This document shows positions 32,315 through 43,515 of a stretch of DNA of 64,000 bases, one piece after another (within the stretch, counting starts at the first letter, position 1; each line of letters begins with the position of its first letter). Origin of the DNA: Anaeramoeba ignava (Eukaryota > Metamonada > Anaeramoebidae). Where the stretch lies: NCBI GenBank assembly GCA_028826165.1, contig JAPDFW010000056.1:248001-312000 (forward strand), written 5' to 3'. Under the pieces are notes generated by a model that was not told the origin of the DNA, did no database searches, and saw only the letters and a program-made list of their open reading frames with translations. The translations under genes and the position numbers were made by a program.

Positions 32315-35300
32315 TTATTTTTGATTTCTTTGAGATTCAAATTTTTGATTTCTGTAATTTTTTCCAGATCTATATAATGGAGTGGATTTTGTGAATCGAG
32401 GTTTAGGAGAATCTCTATGTGAATCTTTATCAGGATTTTTATCAGTATTTTTATCAGGTACTTGATTTTCTGGACGTAAATGAGGAGGAATATATCGAGC
32501 GGTTTTCGGGGATTCTTTTGAAATAATTTGAGATTTTGCCATACGATTTATATTTGGAGTGCTTGTTTTTTTTGGAGTTGGTCCTTGAATTAATTTTTTC
32601 AACTTCTTTTCTAGTGATTTTCTTTCGTTTTTTAACTCTTCCATTTGATCTTTTGCGGAATCCTTTTCTTTATTGATGATTTCAATTTCGGATTCAAATT
32701 GTTTGAGCTGTTGATTTAAATCATCGAAATTAACAGGAGATTCCTTGATTTTTGTTTGAATTGATTGAATTTCCTGATCGGTTGATTTAAGTTTGTTTTC
32801 AAGATTTTGTTTGTTTTGATTTTGAATTCTTTTGATTTCGATTGATTTAAGTTCTTGTTTTGCTTTTTGGAAGTCATCAAAAACAGGTCTGAATTGGTTT
32901 TTTGTTTCAAGATTTTTCGCATGAAGTTTAGTTGCTTTTTCAATAAGATTTACATAGTGTTGTTCTTGAGCTTCGACGAATCTTGTTTTGAAATTGGTTG
33001 CATAATCTGATAATTTTTTGTGCTCAATCTTCCGAGAGATTGCTTGTTGAATATCTTTGTGTTTAGCCTCATCGGCAAAATGGCTTTTAATTTGTTCGAA
33101 ATGCTTTTCCTTTTTGGATTCGAGTTGTTTTTCAAGTTGTGAAAGTAACTGCTTAAGTTCCGAATGACTTAAATTTGGAAGTTGAACTTCATCGTATTTA
33201 TTTTTCAGAATTGCGTGCAAATTCTCAATTTTCTTGATCATATCAGCCATTTCTTGGATCATCTTATCATCCTTTTTTTCCTCTTCTTTCTCTCGTTCTT
33301 CTTGTTGTTTTTCTTGCTCTTTTTCCTTTTGCTCTTGCAATTTTAACCGATTTTTTTCTTCTTCTTCTTTTTTCTTTTTCGCCTCCATTTTTTGTTTAAG
33401 AAGTTTAAGAGAAGAAGAATTTCGGTCGGCAAGCATTTGTTTCTCATTCTTGATCGTTTCGATAATTTCATTTTTGTGTTGAGTTCCGCTTTGGGGTTTA
33501 TTTGTATTATCTTGGCCTTGACTTTCCTTTTTTGTTTTTGCTATTTCTGCTTGATTTTTTTCAAAAACAAAACTAAATGAATCCAGATGCGAAAAGAGAT
33601 TCCTCGAAATGACTGAAATATGATTTTTCAGCGGCTGTTTTTTGAGGGTGTCGTTTTGGAAGAAGATCATATTTAACTGGTGATCGATTTTAATTGAAAG
33701 TTTCCCTTTTCTTGATTCCTCAAGAATAAATTGTTGCAGCTTTGAGAAATTAACATCTGGAAGTATCCAGTTCAAATCAGAGATTCTAATATTGCGATAG
33801 ATTTTCTCGAGATGCTGAAACACATGGAAAAACAAAGAGTATTCAACAAGTTGGTAATATTGATTCAAATCTTTGTTTTCCTTGATTTTGGAAAGAATTG
33901 CGCTCATTTTGCCTCCAATTTCAAAAGGTGAATTAAATCCGTTAAAGCAAGAATAAACTGTGGAGAATTCGGGATAAATATCATTGCCAATTTCGTTCAT
34001 GATTGTTGCCAAAAATAGTTCTTTGGGAACCAATTTATCTCCTTTTAAAAATGATTTTTGAACTCCCTCATCTCGTTGTTCGATATCAAGTGAATCTTGA
34101 AAGAAATCATCATTATCTTCAAAATACGGAATTGAAACTGCAACAAATAAAAGCTTGGTGCAAACTAGCGGATCTTTTTTATTCATTGATTTTGCTGTTA
34201 GGATCATTTGTCTTAAAGCTTGTGCATGATAAAAATAATTCTTTGTCACTAATAATGCGTTTGCAAAGTGATCATAATATTGAAATTTTTTTTCTGGACT
34301 TATTTTTAATTTATATTCTTGGCAAAAATTTGCTATTCCTGAAAGTGTTTTAAAAGTTTCTTCCCAAAATGATAGTTTGACTGTTGCGTCTAGTTGGAAT
34401 AATTGGATATCAAGAATTTTGGCTAATGATTTTGGGTCTGAAAGGCTAACTTTTCTTTGATCTTGATAATCTTCGAGTTTTGAGAAATTTGTACGAAGAG
34501 TATCACATAATTTTTTGAGTTCTTTTTTTCGGTTATATTTTATACAGAGGTCGAAAGCTTGTTTTGCTGTTGTCTATATATTGAATTTTCAAAATAAATT
34601 TTAATTTTCAAAATAAATTTTAATTTTAATTTTAATTTTAATTTTGATTTTAATTTTAATTTTAATTTTAATTTTAATTTTAATATTAATTTTAAATTTT
34701 AATTTTAATTTTAATTTTAATTTTAATTTTAATTTTCAAAATAAATTTTAATTTAAATTTTAATTTAAATTTTAATTTTAATTTAAATTTTAATTTTAAT
34801 TTTAATTTTAATTTTAATTTTAATTTTAATATTAATATTAATTTTAATTTTAATTTAAATTTTAATATTAATTTTCAAAATAAATTTTAATTTTAATTTT
34901 AATTTTAATATTAATTTTAATTTAAATTTGAATTTTAATTTTCATTTTAATTTTAATTTTAATTTTCAAAATGAATTTTAATATGAATTTTAATTTTAAT
35001 TTTGAAATAAATTTTTATTTTAAACATACCATATACATATTCTCTAACTGAATATAAAATTTAACAGTATCAAGAAGTATAACATAAGTACCCCATAAGA
35101 AATTAAACCAATAAGAAAATTTTTCCTGAATTTTATGGGTTTCATAATATTTCAAAATTCTTTCATCATCACTTTGAGAAATAGACAAACCACCGCAAGC
35201 ATATAAAGAAGCAAGATGATTCTCAGGACGTTCTTCTTCAAGACGTTGTTCCAAAATAAGCTCATTAAAGTCAAATTCATCAGGTTGTTTTTGAGCAAGT

Positions 35301-35572
35301 TGAAGAAAATTATTCATGACTTTATCAAGTGAATTTGTTTGTGTTGAAAAAAGTATTTTGTAATGATAAAATGCTTCTTTAGCTGCTTGAAGATTATGCA
35401 GCTGGACACATAATTCTGTGATTTTCATCATCAAAATTTCAAAGCCTGATTCCCATGGTTGATTTTTTGGTGTTCTTATTAATGTAACTCTTAATAGATC
35501 TAATGCTTCTTCTGGATTTCCTTGTTCAATTGAACCGTTCGCTTTTTGTAATGCATTTTCTGGTCTTAACAT
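32315..35572 (-). CDS. EIF3A: eukaryotic translation initiation factor 3 subunit A
   Basis: The largest core subunit of eIF3, which binds the 40S ribosome and organises initiation. Two exons: 35572-35030 and 34573-32315, giving 933 residues. The start MLRPENALQKANGSIEQGNPE matches the eIF3a N-terminus (RPENALKRAN in other species). The PCI region follows: AFDLCIKYNRKKELKKLCDTLR after the intron, QLFQLDATVKLSFWEE, then ALRQMILTAKSM, TKLLFVAVSIP and ISDLNWILPDVNFSKLQQFI. The C-terminal 400 residues are a long Lys/Glu coiled coil (KKKEEEEKNRLKLQEQKEKE), then a disordered tail with ARYIPPHLRPEN. Fungal and protist eIF3a are of similar length; the human tail is longer. It is divergent with a Ras gene 250 bases away. 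Confidence 0.93.
34574..35029 (-). repeat. eIF3a intron, TTTTAA hexamer array
   Basis: The 456-base intron is an array of TTTTAA hexamers with TTTTCAAAATAAA interruptions that recur every 100 or so bases, indicating higher-order repeats. Donor GTATGT follows LENMYM; acceptor ATATAG precedes TTAKQAFDL. Confidence 0.8.
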
Positions 35573-35822
35573 TTTAAATTATTCGGTTTTATCTTTTATT
35601 TTATTTTTCTTTTTCTTTTTAGAATTGAAAAAAAAATTAAAAGAAAGAAAAAAATGAATTTAAAAAATTAAAAAAAAATTTTTTTTTTCTTCTTTTTTTT
35701 GTTTTGTTTTTTCTCCTTTTTATTTTTTTTAATTTAAATTTAAATTTAATTCATTTTTTTCTTTTAATTCTTTTTTTTTTTATTCTTTTTTTTTCTTTTA
35801 AATTAATTAGATTAATTATTAA
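35573..35822. promoter_or_regulatory. divergent promoter region, eIF3a and Ras-like
   Basis: A 250-base divergent spacer rich in T and A runs. It must hold both start regions. No TATA-like or initiator element can be separated from the general A/T background. Confidence 0.35.
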
Positions 35823-38428
35823 ATGTCTAATAATTTTTTTCGAATTGTTATTGTTGGAGATTCATCTGGTATTTATTTTATTTATTTATTATTTATTTTT
35901 ATTATTTTTTTTTGACTTTTTCTAATAATTAATAAATAAATAAAATTTTTTTTCAATTTATGGTTTTTTTTAAAAGTTGGAAAGTCAAGTTTAACAAGAA
36001 GATTTTTAAATAATTCAATAGAGGTTGAAAATGGTTTGCGAATCTTTTTATTTTTATTTAAAAAAAAAAGACAATATTCTTATCATTTAAAATTATAATT
36101 AAATTAAAAAATTAAGAACAAATTTCAAAAAAGATTCTTAAAATTGAAAATCAAGAAATTATGATTGAAGTTATTGATACAATGGGTCAAGAAGAATTTA
36201 GATCTGTTCGGGATAAAGTATTTTCTACAATTTCAAATAAACAAATAAATAAATATTTCCAAATAAATAAATAAATATTCAAATAAATAAATAAATAAAT
36301 ATTTCAAATTATAAATATTCCAAATAAATATTTCCAAATTAAATAAATATTCCAATTAAATATTCAAATAAATAAATAAATTAAATAAATATTTCCAAAT
36401 AAAATAAATATTCTAAATTAAATAAATATTTAAATAAATATTTCCAAATAAATATTTCCAAATTATAAATATTCCAAATTAAATTAATATTCAAAAAATA
36501 AATTAATAAATATTTCCAAATAAATAAATTTCCAAATAAATAAATATTCCAAATTAAATTAAATTTAAATAAATAAATATTTTTCCAAATAAATAAATAT
36601 TCCAAATAAAATTCAAATATTTAAATAAAATAAATATTCTAAATTAAATAAATATCTCAAATTAAATTAATATTCAAAATAAATTAATAAATATTCCAAA
36701 TAAATAAATATTTTCAAATAAATAAATATTCAAAATTAAATAAATATTTTCAAAAAAAATAAATATTCCAAAAAAAAATATTCTAAATAAAATTAATAAA
36801 TATTTCCAAATAAATAAATATTCAAATAAATAAATAAATATTTCCAAATAAATAAATATTCCAAATAAATAAATATTCCAAATAAATAAATATTCCAAAT
36901 AAATAAATATTTCAAATTAAATAAATATCCCAAATTAAATAAATATTCAAAATAAATAAAATATTCTAAATAATTAAATAAATATTTCCAAATAAATAAA
37001 TATTTCCAAATTAATAAATATTTTCCAAATAAATAAATATTCCAAATAAATATTCAAAATAAATAAATAAATAAATTAAATAAATATTTCCAAATAAATA
37101 AATATTTCCAAATAATAAATATTCCAAAATAAAATAAATATTCTAAATAAATAAATAAATAAATATTCCAAATAAATAAATAAATATTTCCAAATAAATA
37201 TTCAAAAATAAATAAATATTCTAAATTAAATAAATATTTCCAAATAAATAAATATTTCAAATTAAATTAATATCCCAAATTAAATAAATAAATAAATATT
37301 CCCAAATAAATAAATATTCAAAAATTAAATAAATATTTCCAAATAAATAAATATTTAAATAATATTCCAAATTATAAATATTCCAAATTAATTAATAAAT
37401 ATTCCAAATTATAAATATTTCCAAATAATTAAATAAATATCCCAAATTAAATTAAATAAATATTTCCAAATAAATAAATATCCCAAATTAAATAAATATT
37501 TCTAAATAAATAAATATTCCAAATAAATATTTCCAAATAAATAAATATTCCAAATAAATAAATATTCTAAATAATTAAATAAATATTTCCAAATAATAAA
37601 TATTCCAAATAAATAAATATTTCCAAATTATAAATATTTTCAATTAAATTAATATTCAAAATAAATAAATAAATATTTCCAAATTATAAATATTTTCAAT
37701 TAAATTAATATTCAAAATAAATTAATAAATATTTCCAAATAATAAATATTTCAAATAAATATTCTAAATAAATTAAATATTTCCAAATAATAAATATTCT
37801 AAATAAATAAATATTCCAATTAATTAATATTCTAAATTAAATAAATATTCCAAATAAATAAATATTTCCAAATAAAATATAGTATTATACAATTGGTGAT
37901 GGATTTGTTGTTGTTTATAGTATTCTTTCTTCAACAAGTTTAAATGAAGCAGAAAAAATTATAAAATATATCAAAAGAGCAAGAAGAATATTACCTCCTT
38001 TAATTCTTGTAGAAAATAAAATTGGTATTTAAACTTTTCCTTCAAAAATTATCAAATTTAACAAAATAATCAAAAAATTATTAAAAAAAATATTTTTAGA
38101 TCTTGAAGAAGAAAGAATTGTTCCACAAACAGAAGGTGAAGAATTAGCTAAAAAATTTTCAGTTCTTTTTGGTCAACTGTAAAATTAAAAATCCAAATCA
38201 AAAAAATTATCTAAATATTAATATTAAAAAAAAAACATTTTTAATTAAAGTTCTGCCAAAAATGGAATTGGTGTTGATGATTGCTTCCAAAATTTAATTG
38301 AAGAAATTATTCAAAAAAAAACCATTAAAGAACAAAATGATAATTCTGATGATGAAAAAAAATCTTTAATTCATGAAGATTTGCGAAATTCTAATTCTAA
38401 AAAATGTTGTTCTTGTTTTTTGATGTGA
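35823..38428 (+). CDS. Ras-like small GTPase with CAAX box
   Basis: Six exons: 35823-35868, 35977-36033, 36117-36217, 37883-38024, 38100-38178 and 38251-38428. They sum to 603 nt, giving 200 residues. G1 is GDSSVGKSS, split over exons 1 and 2. G3 is DTMGQEEF, with Met for the usual Ala but Gln retained. G4 is ENKID, split over exons 4 and 5. G5 is LSAKN. The protein ends KKCCSCFLM: a CFLM CAAX box (Met favours farnesylation) with extra cysteines available for palmitoylation and a Lys pair, so plasma- or endomembrane attachment is expected. The switch I region is short (about NNSIEVENEQISKK) and lacks the usual YDPTIE, so effector binding may differ from classical Ras. Subfamily is Ras rather than Rab or Rho. 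Confidence 0.9.
36218..37882 (+). repeat. Ras-like intron 3, AAATAAATATTTCC array
   Basis: The 1,665-base intron is built of AAATAAATATTCC, AAATAAATATTTCC and related units with C as the only non-A/T base on +. It separates RSVRDK from YYTIGDGFVVVYS. The intron is almost three times the length of the whole coding sequence. Confidence 0.85.
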
Positions 38429-39704
38429 CTTGATTTAAATCAATTTAAATCAATTTATTCAATTTAAATCATTTTAATCAATTTAATCATTTTAAATCAA
38501 TTTATTCAATTTAAATCATTTTATTCAATTTTAATCAATTTAAATCAATTTATTCAATTTAAATCATTTAAATCAATTTAATTCATTTTATTCATTTTAT
38601 TCAATTTAAATCAATTTAATTCATTTTAAATCAATTTAAATCATTTTATTCAATTTAATTCAATTTAAATCATTTTATTCAATTTGTTCAATTTATTCAA
38701 TTTATTCAATTTAAATCATTTTATTCAATTTATTCAATTTAAATCAATTTAAATCAATTTATTCAATTTAAATCAATTTATTCAATTTAAATCATTTTAA
38801 TTCAATTTAATCAATTTAAATCATTTTAATTCAATTTATATCATTTTATTCATTTTATTCATTTTAAATCAATTTAAATCAATTTATTCAATTTAAATCA
38901 TTTATTCAATTTATTCAATTTATTCAATTTATTCAATTTATCAATTTATTCAATTTATTCAATTTATTCAATTTAAATAATTTATTCAATTTAAATCAAT
39001 TTATTCAATTTAAATCAATTAAATCAATTTAAATCATTTTATTCAATTTATTCATTTTATTCAATTTAAATCAATTTAAATCAATTTAATTCATTTTATT
39101 CAATTTAAATCAATTTATTCAATTTATTCAATTTAAATCATTTTAATCAATTTATTCAATTTAAATCAATTTATTCATTTTATTCAATTTAAATCAATTT
39201 ATTCAATTTATTCAATTTATTCAATTTAATTCATTTTATTCAATTTAAATCAATTTATTCAATTTAATTCAATTTATTCAATTTATTCAATTTATTCAAT
39301 TTATTCAATTTATTCAATTTAATCAATTTATTCAATTTAAATCAATTTATTCAATTTAAATCAATTTATTCAATTTAAATCATTTTATTCAATTTATTCA
39401 ATTTAATTCAATTTAAATCAATTTATTCAATTTAATTCAATTTAAATCAATTTATTCATTTTAAATCATTTTAAATCATTTTATTCAATTTAAATCATTT
39501 TATTCAATTTAAATCATTTTATTCAATTTAAATCATTTTAAATCATTTTAAATCATTTTAAATCAATTTATTCAATTTAAATCATTTTAAATCAATTTAA
39601 ATCAATTCCATCTTGTTTGATTTGATTTCATTTTATTGAATAAAGTAATTGAAATTGAAAAATACAAAAAATTTTTTTTCATTTTTTTTCATTTTTTTCT
39701 TTCA
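38429..39704. repeat. intergenic TTTAAATCAATTTATTCAA satellite
   Basis: From 38440 to about 39605 the spacer is a mixture of two units, TTTAAATCAA and TTTATTCAA, in irregular order, with C but almost no G on +. The last 100 bases are T-rich and lead to the SAM50 start. No open frame of interest is present. Confidence 0.8.
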
Positions 39705-42700
39705 ATGGTTCGTTTAAATTTGAATTTAATTATTTTTTATAAAAAAAAATATTAACAAAAAATTAATATTCATTGTTACTTTTTTCTTTTAAAAAGAATC
39801 AACAAAAATTTTTTGATCAACCTCTTAAAATTTTAGCAATTAAAATAATTGGATTAAAAAATACAAAAAAAGATATAATTGAAAAAAATTTCAATAAATT
39901 TCAACAAGTTAAAACTGTTGGAGATGCATTTTATATTACAGAAGAAATATTTACAGTTGAGAATTTCTTCAAATTAATTATTTTTTTTTCTTTATTTTTT
40001 AATTAATTAATTTTTCTTTTTTTTTGTTTATAAATTCAGAAATTGAAAAATCTTTCCATTTTTAAATCTATTAAATTTAATTTAGATAAAGCTATTGTGA
40101 AAGATAATTCAAATGCTAATCTTAGTGTTTTAGATGTTGAATTTGAAGAAAAAAGTCGTGGACCAAATCTACAAATTAGTGGAAATTTTAGTAAAAAAGG
40201 ATTTGGTGGTGTAAAATCAATATCAAATTCAAATTCAAATTCAAATTCAAAATTAAAATCAAAATCAAATTCAAAATCAAAATCAAAATCAAAATCAAAT
40301 TCAAATTCAAATTCAAATTCAAATTCAAATTCAAATTTAAATTCAAAATCAAATTCAAAATCAAAATCAAATTCAATTTCAAATTCAAAATCAAAAATCA
40401 AAAATTCAAAATCAAATTCAAATTCAAAATTCAAATTTAAAATTCAAATTCAAATTTAAATTAAAATTTAAATTCAAATTCAAATTCAAAATTCAAAATT
40501 CAAAATTCAAATTCAAATTCAAATTCAAATTCAAATTCAAATTCAAATTCAAATTCAAATTCAAATTTAAATTCAAATTTAAATTAAAATTCAAATTCAA
40601 AATTAAAATCAAATTCAAATTCAAATTCAAATTCAAATTCAAAATCAAATTCAAATTCAAATTCAAAATTCAAAATTCAAATTCAAAATCAAAATCAAAT
40701 TCAAAATCAAAATCAAAATCAAAATCAAAATCAAAATCAAAATCAAATTCAAATTCAAATTCAAAAATCAAATTCAAAATCAAATCAAAAATCAAAATCA
40801 AATTCAAAAATTAAATTCAAATTAAAAAAATTCAAATTCAAATTCAAATTCAAATTCAAATTCAAATTCAAAATCAAAATCAAAATCAAAATCAAAATTC
40901 AAAATCAAATTCAAATTCAAATTCAAAATCAAAACCAAATTCAAATTTAAAATCAAAACCAATTTCAAATTCAAAATCAAATTCAAAATCAAAATCAAAT
41001 TTAAAATCAATTTCAATTTCAAATTCAAATTCAAATTCAAAATCAAAATCAAATTCAAATTCAAATTCAAAATCAAATTTAAAATTCAAAATTAAAATCA
41101 AATTCAAATTCAAAATTAAATTCAAATTCAAAATCAAATTCAAATTCAAAAATTAAATTCAAAAATCTAAATCAAAATCAAAAATTTAAAAATCAAATTC
41201 AAAATTCAAATTCAAATTCAAATTCAAATTCAAATTCAAAATCAAAATCAAATTCAAAATCAAAATCAAAATCAAAATCAAATTCAAATTCAAATTCAAA
41301 TTCAAATTCAAATTCAAATTCAAATTCAAATTCAAATTCAAATTCAAAATCAAAATCAAAATTAAAATTAAAATTAAAATTAAAATCAAATTCAAATTCA
41401 AATTCAAAATCAAAATCAAATTCAATATCAAATTCAAATTTCAAATTCAAATTCAAAATCAAATCAAAATATAAATTCAAATTTAAATTCAAAAAATTAA
41501 AATATAAAAAAAATTCTTAGAGTATTTCATCAAAAATTATTAATATGTTTGGAAGAGGAGAGAAACTTCATGGAAATTTTTCAATAGGAAAAGATTCAAG
41601 AAACTTACTTTTTGATTTTTCAAAACCAATTTTATCAATTTTTGAAGAGAAAATACCAACAATAAATTTTCAAGCATTTCACAACATAAATCCAAATGAA
41701 AAATTAAATTTTAAAGAGAAAATAATTGGATCTCAAATTATTATGTCTTCTGATATAATTAATCCTGAATTAGATAACACAAGAAGAGGAATAGGATTTT
41801 CGAATTTACTTCATTCTTTATCATTTGTTTGTGAATCTCGTTCTGTAAAAACATTAAAAGAAAATTCTGTAGATGAAACAAATCAAAAATATTTAGGTCA
41901 TTCTTGGAAAACTTCTTTAGTTCATGATTTATATCTTGATAGAAGAGATAATCATTTATTTCCTTCTAAAGGATATTATTTTCATGTTTCAAATGTATAT
42001 TAATATTTAATATTTAATATTTAATATTTTATATTTTATATTTTATATTTAATATTTAATATTTAATATTTATATTTTAATATTTAATATTTAATATTTT
42101 ATATTTTAATATTTTATATTTAATATTTAATATTTTATATTTTATATTTTATTTTATATTTTATATTTTATTTATTTTATGTTTTATATTTTTATATTTT
42201 AATTTTTATTTAATATTTTTAATATTTAATATTTTTATATTTTATATTTTATATTTAATATTTTATATTTTATATTTATATTTTTATTTTTTATATTTTT
42301 ATATTTTTTTTTATATTTTTATGTTTTTATATTTTTATTTTTATTTTATATTTTTATTTTTATTTTATATTTTTATTTTATATTTTATATTTTAATATTT
42401 TATATTTTATATTTAATATTTATTATTTTATATTTTTATATTTTATAATTTTATTTTATATTTTATTTTATATGTTTTATATATTTTATATTTTATATTT
42501 TTTATTTTTATATTTTTTTTATTTTTATATTTATTTTTATATTTATATTTTAATATTTAATATTTTTATATTTAATGTTTTTATTTTATATTTTATATTT
42601 TATATTTTATATTTTATATTTAATATTTATATTTTAATATTTTATATTTTATATTAATATTTTATATTTTATATTTTATATTTTATATTTTATATTTTAT

Positions 42701-43382
42701 ATTTTATTTTTATATTTTATATTTTATATTTAATATTTTATATTTTATATTTTTAGGAAATTGCTACAACTTTTGCTAATCAAACTTCTTCTTTTATAAA
42801 ATCAACAATCCAAACTCAAAAAAATTTTCCAATTTATAAATCATTAAGATTAAATATTCTCAATTCATTTGGATTCATTTTACCTCTTTTCTCTTCACAA
42901 GAAATTAAAATAAATGATCTTTTTCCTGAACATACTCGTTCATTTTGTCGAGGTTTTAAATTAAATGAAAATCCAGGTAAATATTTAATATTTAATATTT
43001 AATATTTAATAATTTAATATTTTAAATAAAATTCTCTCTTTTTTTAGATTCAAAAAATTTTGGAGGAAATATTTATAATTTTTTATCTGCCATTTTATCA
43101 TTTAAACTTCCTATTCCAAATTCAGAAAAAGTTCCAATTTATCCTCAATTATTCACTTCTATTGGAAATATTCAATTTAAAGAATCTCTTCAATTTTCAA
43201 ATTTTTTTCAATTTTTTCACCAATTATTAAAATTAAGTGATTCAGTTTTAGGTTTTGGATTAGCAACACAATTAGGAGCTTCTAGACTTGAAATAAATGC
43301 TTCTTATCCAATTATTACAAAAGAAAAAGAAAAAAAGGAATTTAGTAAAATTTCCTTTTCTTTTGATCTTCATTTAAACTAA
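39705..43382 (+). CDS. SAM50: SAM50/Omp85 outer-membrane beta-barrel assembly protein
   Basis: The core of the sorting and assembly machinery that inserts beta-barrel proteins into the outer membrane of mitochondria and related organelles. Exons: 39705-39707 (ATG only, tentative), 39797-39955, 40040-40210, 41521-41994, 42757-42976 and 43048-43382. They sum to 1,362 nt, giving 453 residues (human 469). The N-terminal POTRA domain is seen in ILAIKIIGLKNTKKDIIEKNF and LKNLSIFKSIKFNLD. The barrel begins at the FGRGEKLHGNFSIGKDSRN segment, typical of SAM50. HTRSFCRGFKLNENP stands where the family has the conserved (V/I)RGF loop that enters the barrel. The chain ends EINASYPI and FSFDLHLN, a beta-signal-like last strand. 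A hydrogenosome or other mitochondrion-related organelle is inferred if the organism is anaerobic. The one-codon first exon is the weakest part. Confidence 0.87.
40211..41520 (+). repeat. SAM50 intron 3, AAATTC/AAAATC array
   Basis: The 1,310-base intron has hexamers AAATTC and AAAATC, with C but not G on +. Both strands give long open Ser-Asn-Lys or Asn-Leu frames that are artefacts. Donor GTAAAATC follows GFGG; acceptor TTCTTAG precedes SISSKIINMFGRGE. Confidence 0.85.
41995..42756 (+). repeat. SAM50 intron 4, ATATTTTATATTTT array
   Basis: The 762-base intron is made of TATTTTATATTTTATATT and TTTAATATTTAA units, essentially devoid of G and C. It lies between YYFHVSN and EIATTFANQ. Confidence 0.85.
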
Positions 43383-43515
43383 AATAGCTTTTTAATTTCT
43401 TTTCTTAAAATACTTGGAATTTAAAAAATTAAAATTTTAAATTTTAAATTTTTTATTTATTGTTTTTATTTTTTATTTGAAAAATTGATTTTGAGAATCA
43501 TTTTCTTTTGTTGAT
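43383..43515. other. convergent spacer between SAM50 and mysterin-like genes
   Basis: 133 bases between two stop codons, A/T-rich. Nothing recognisable. Confidence 0.4.
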
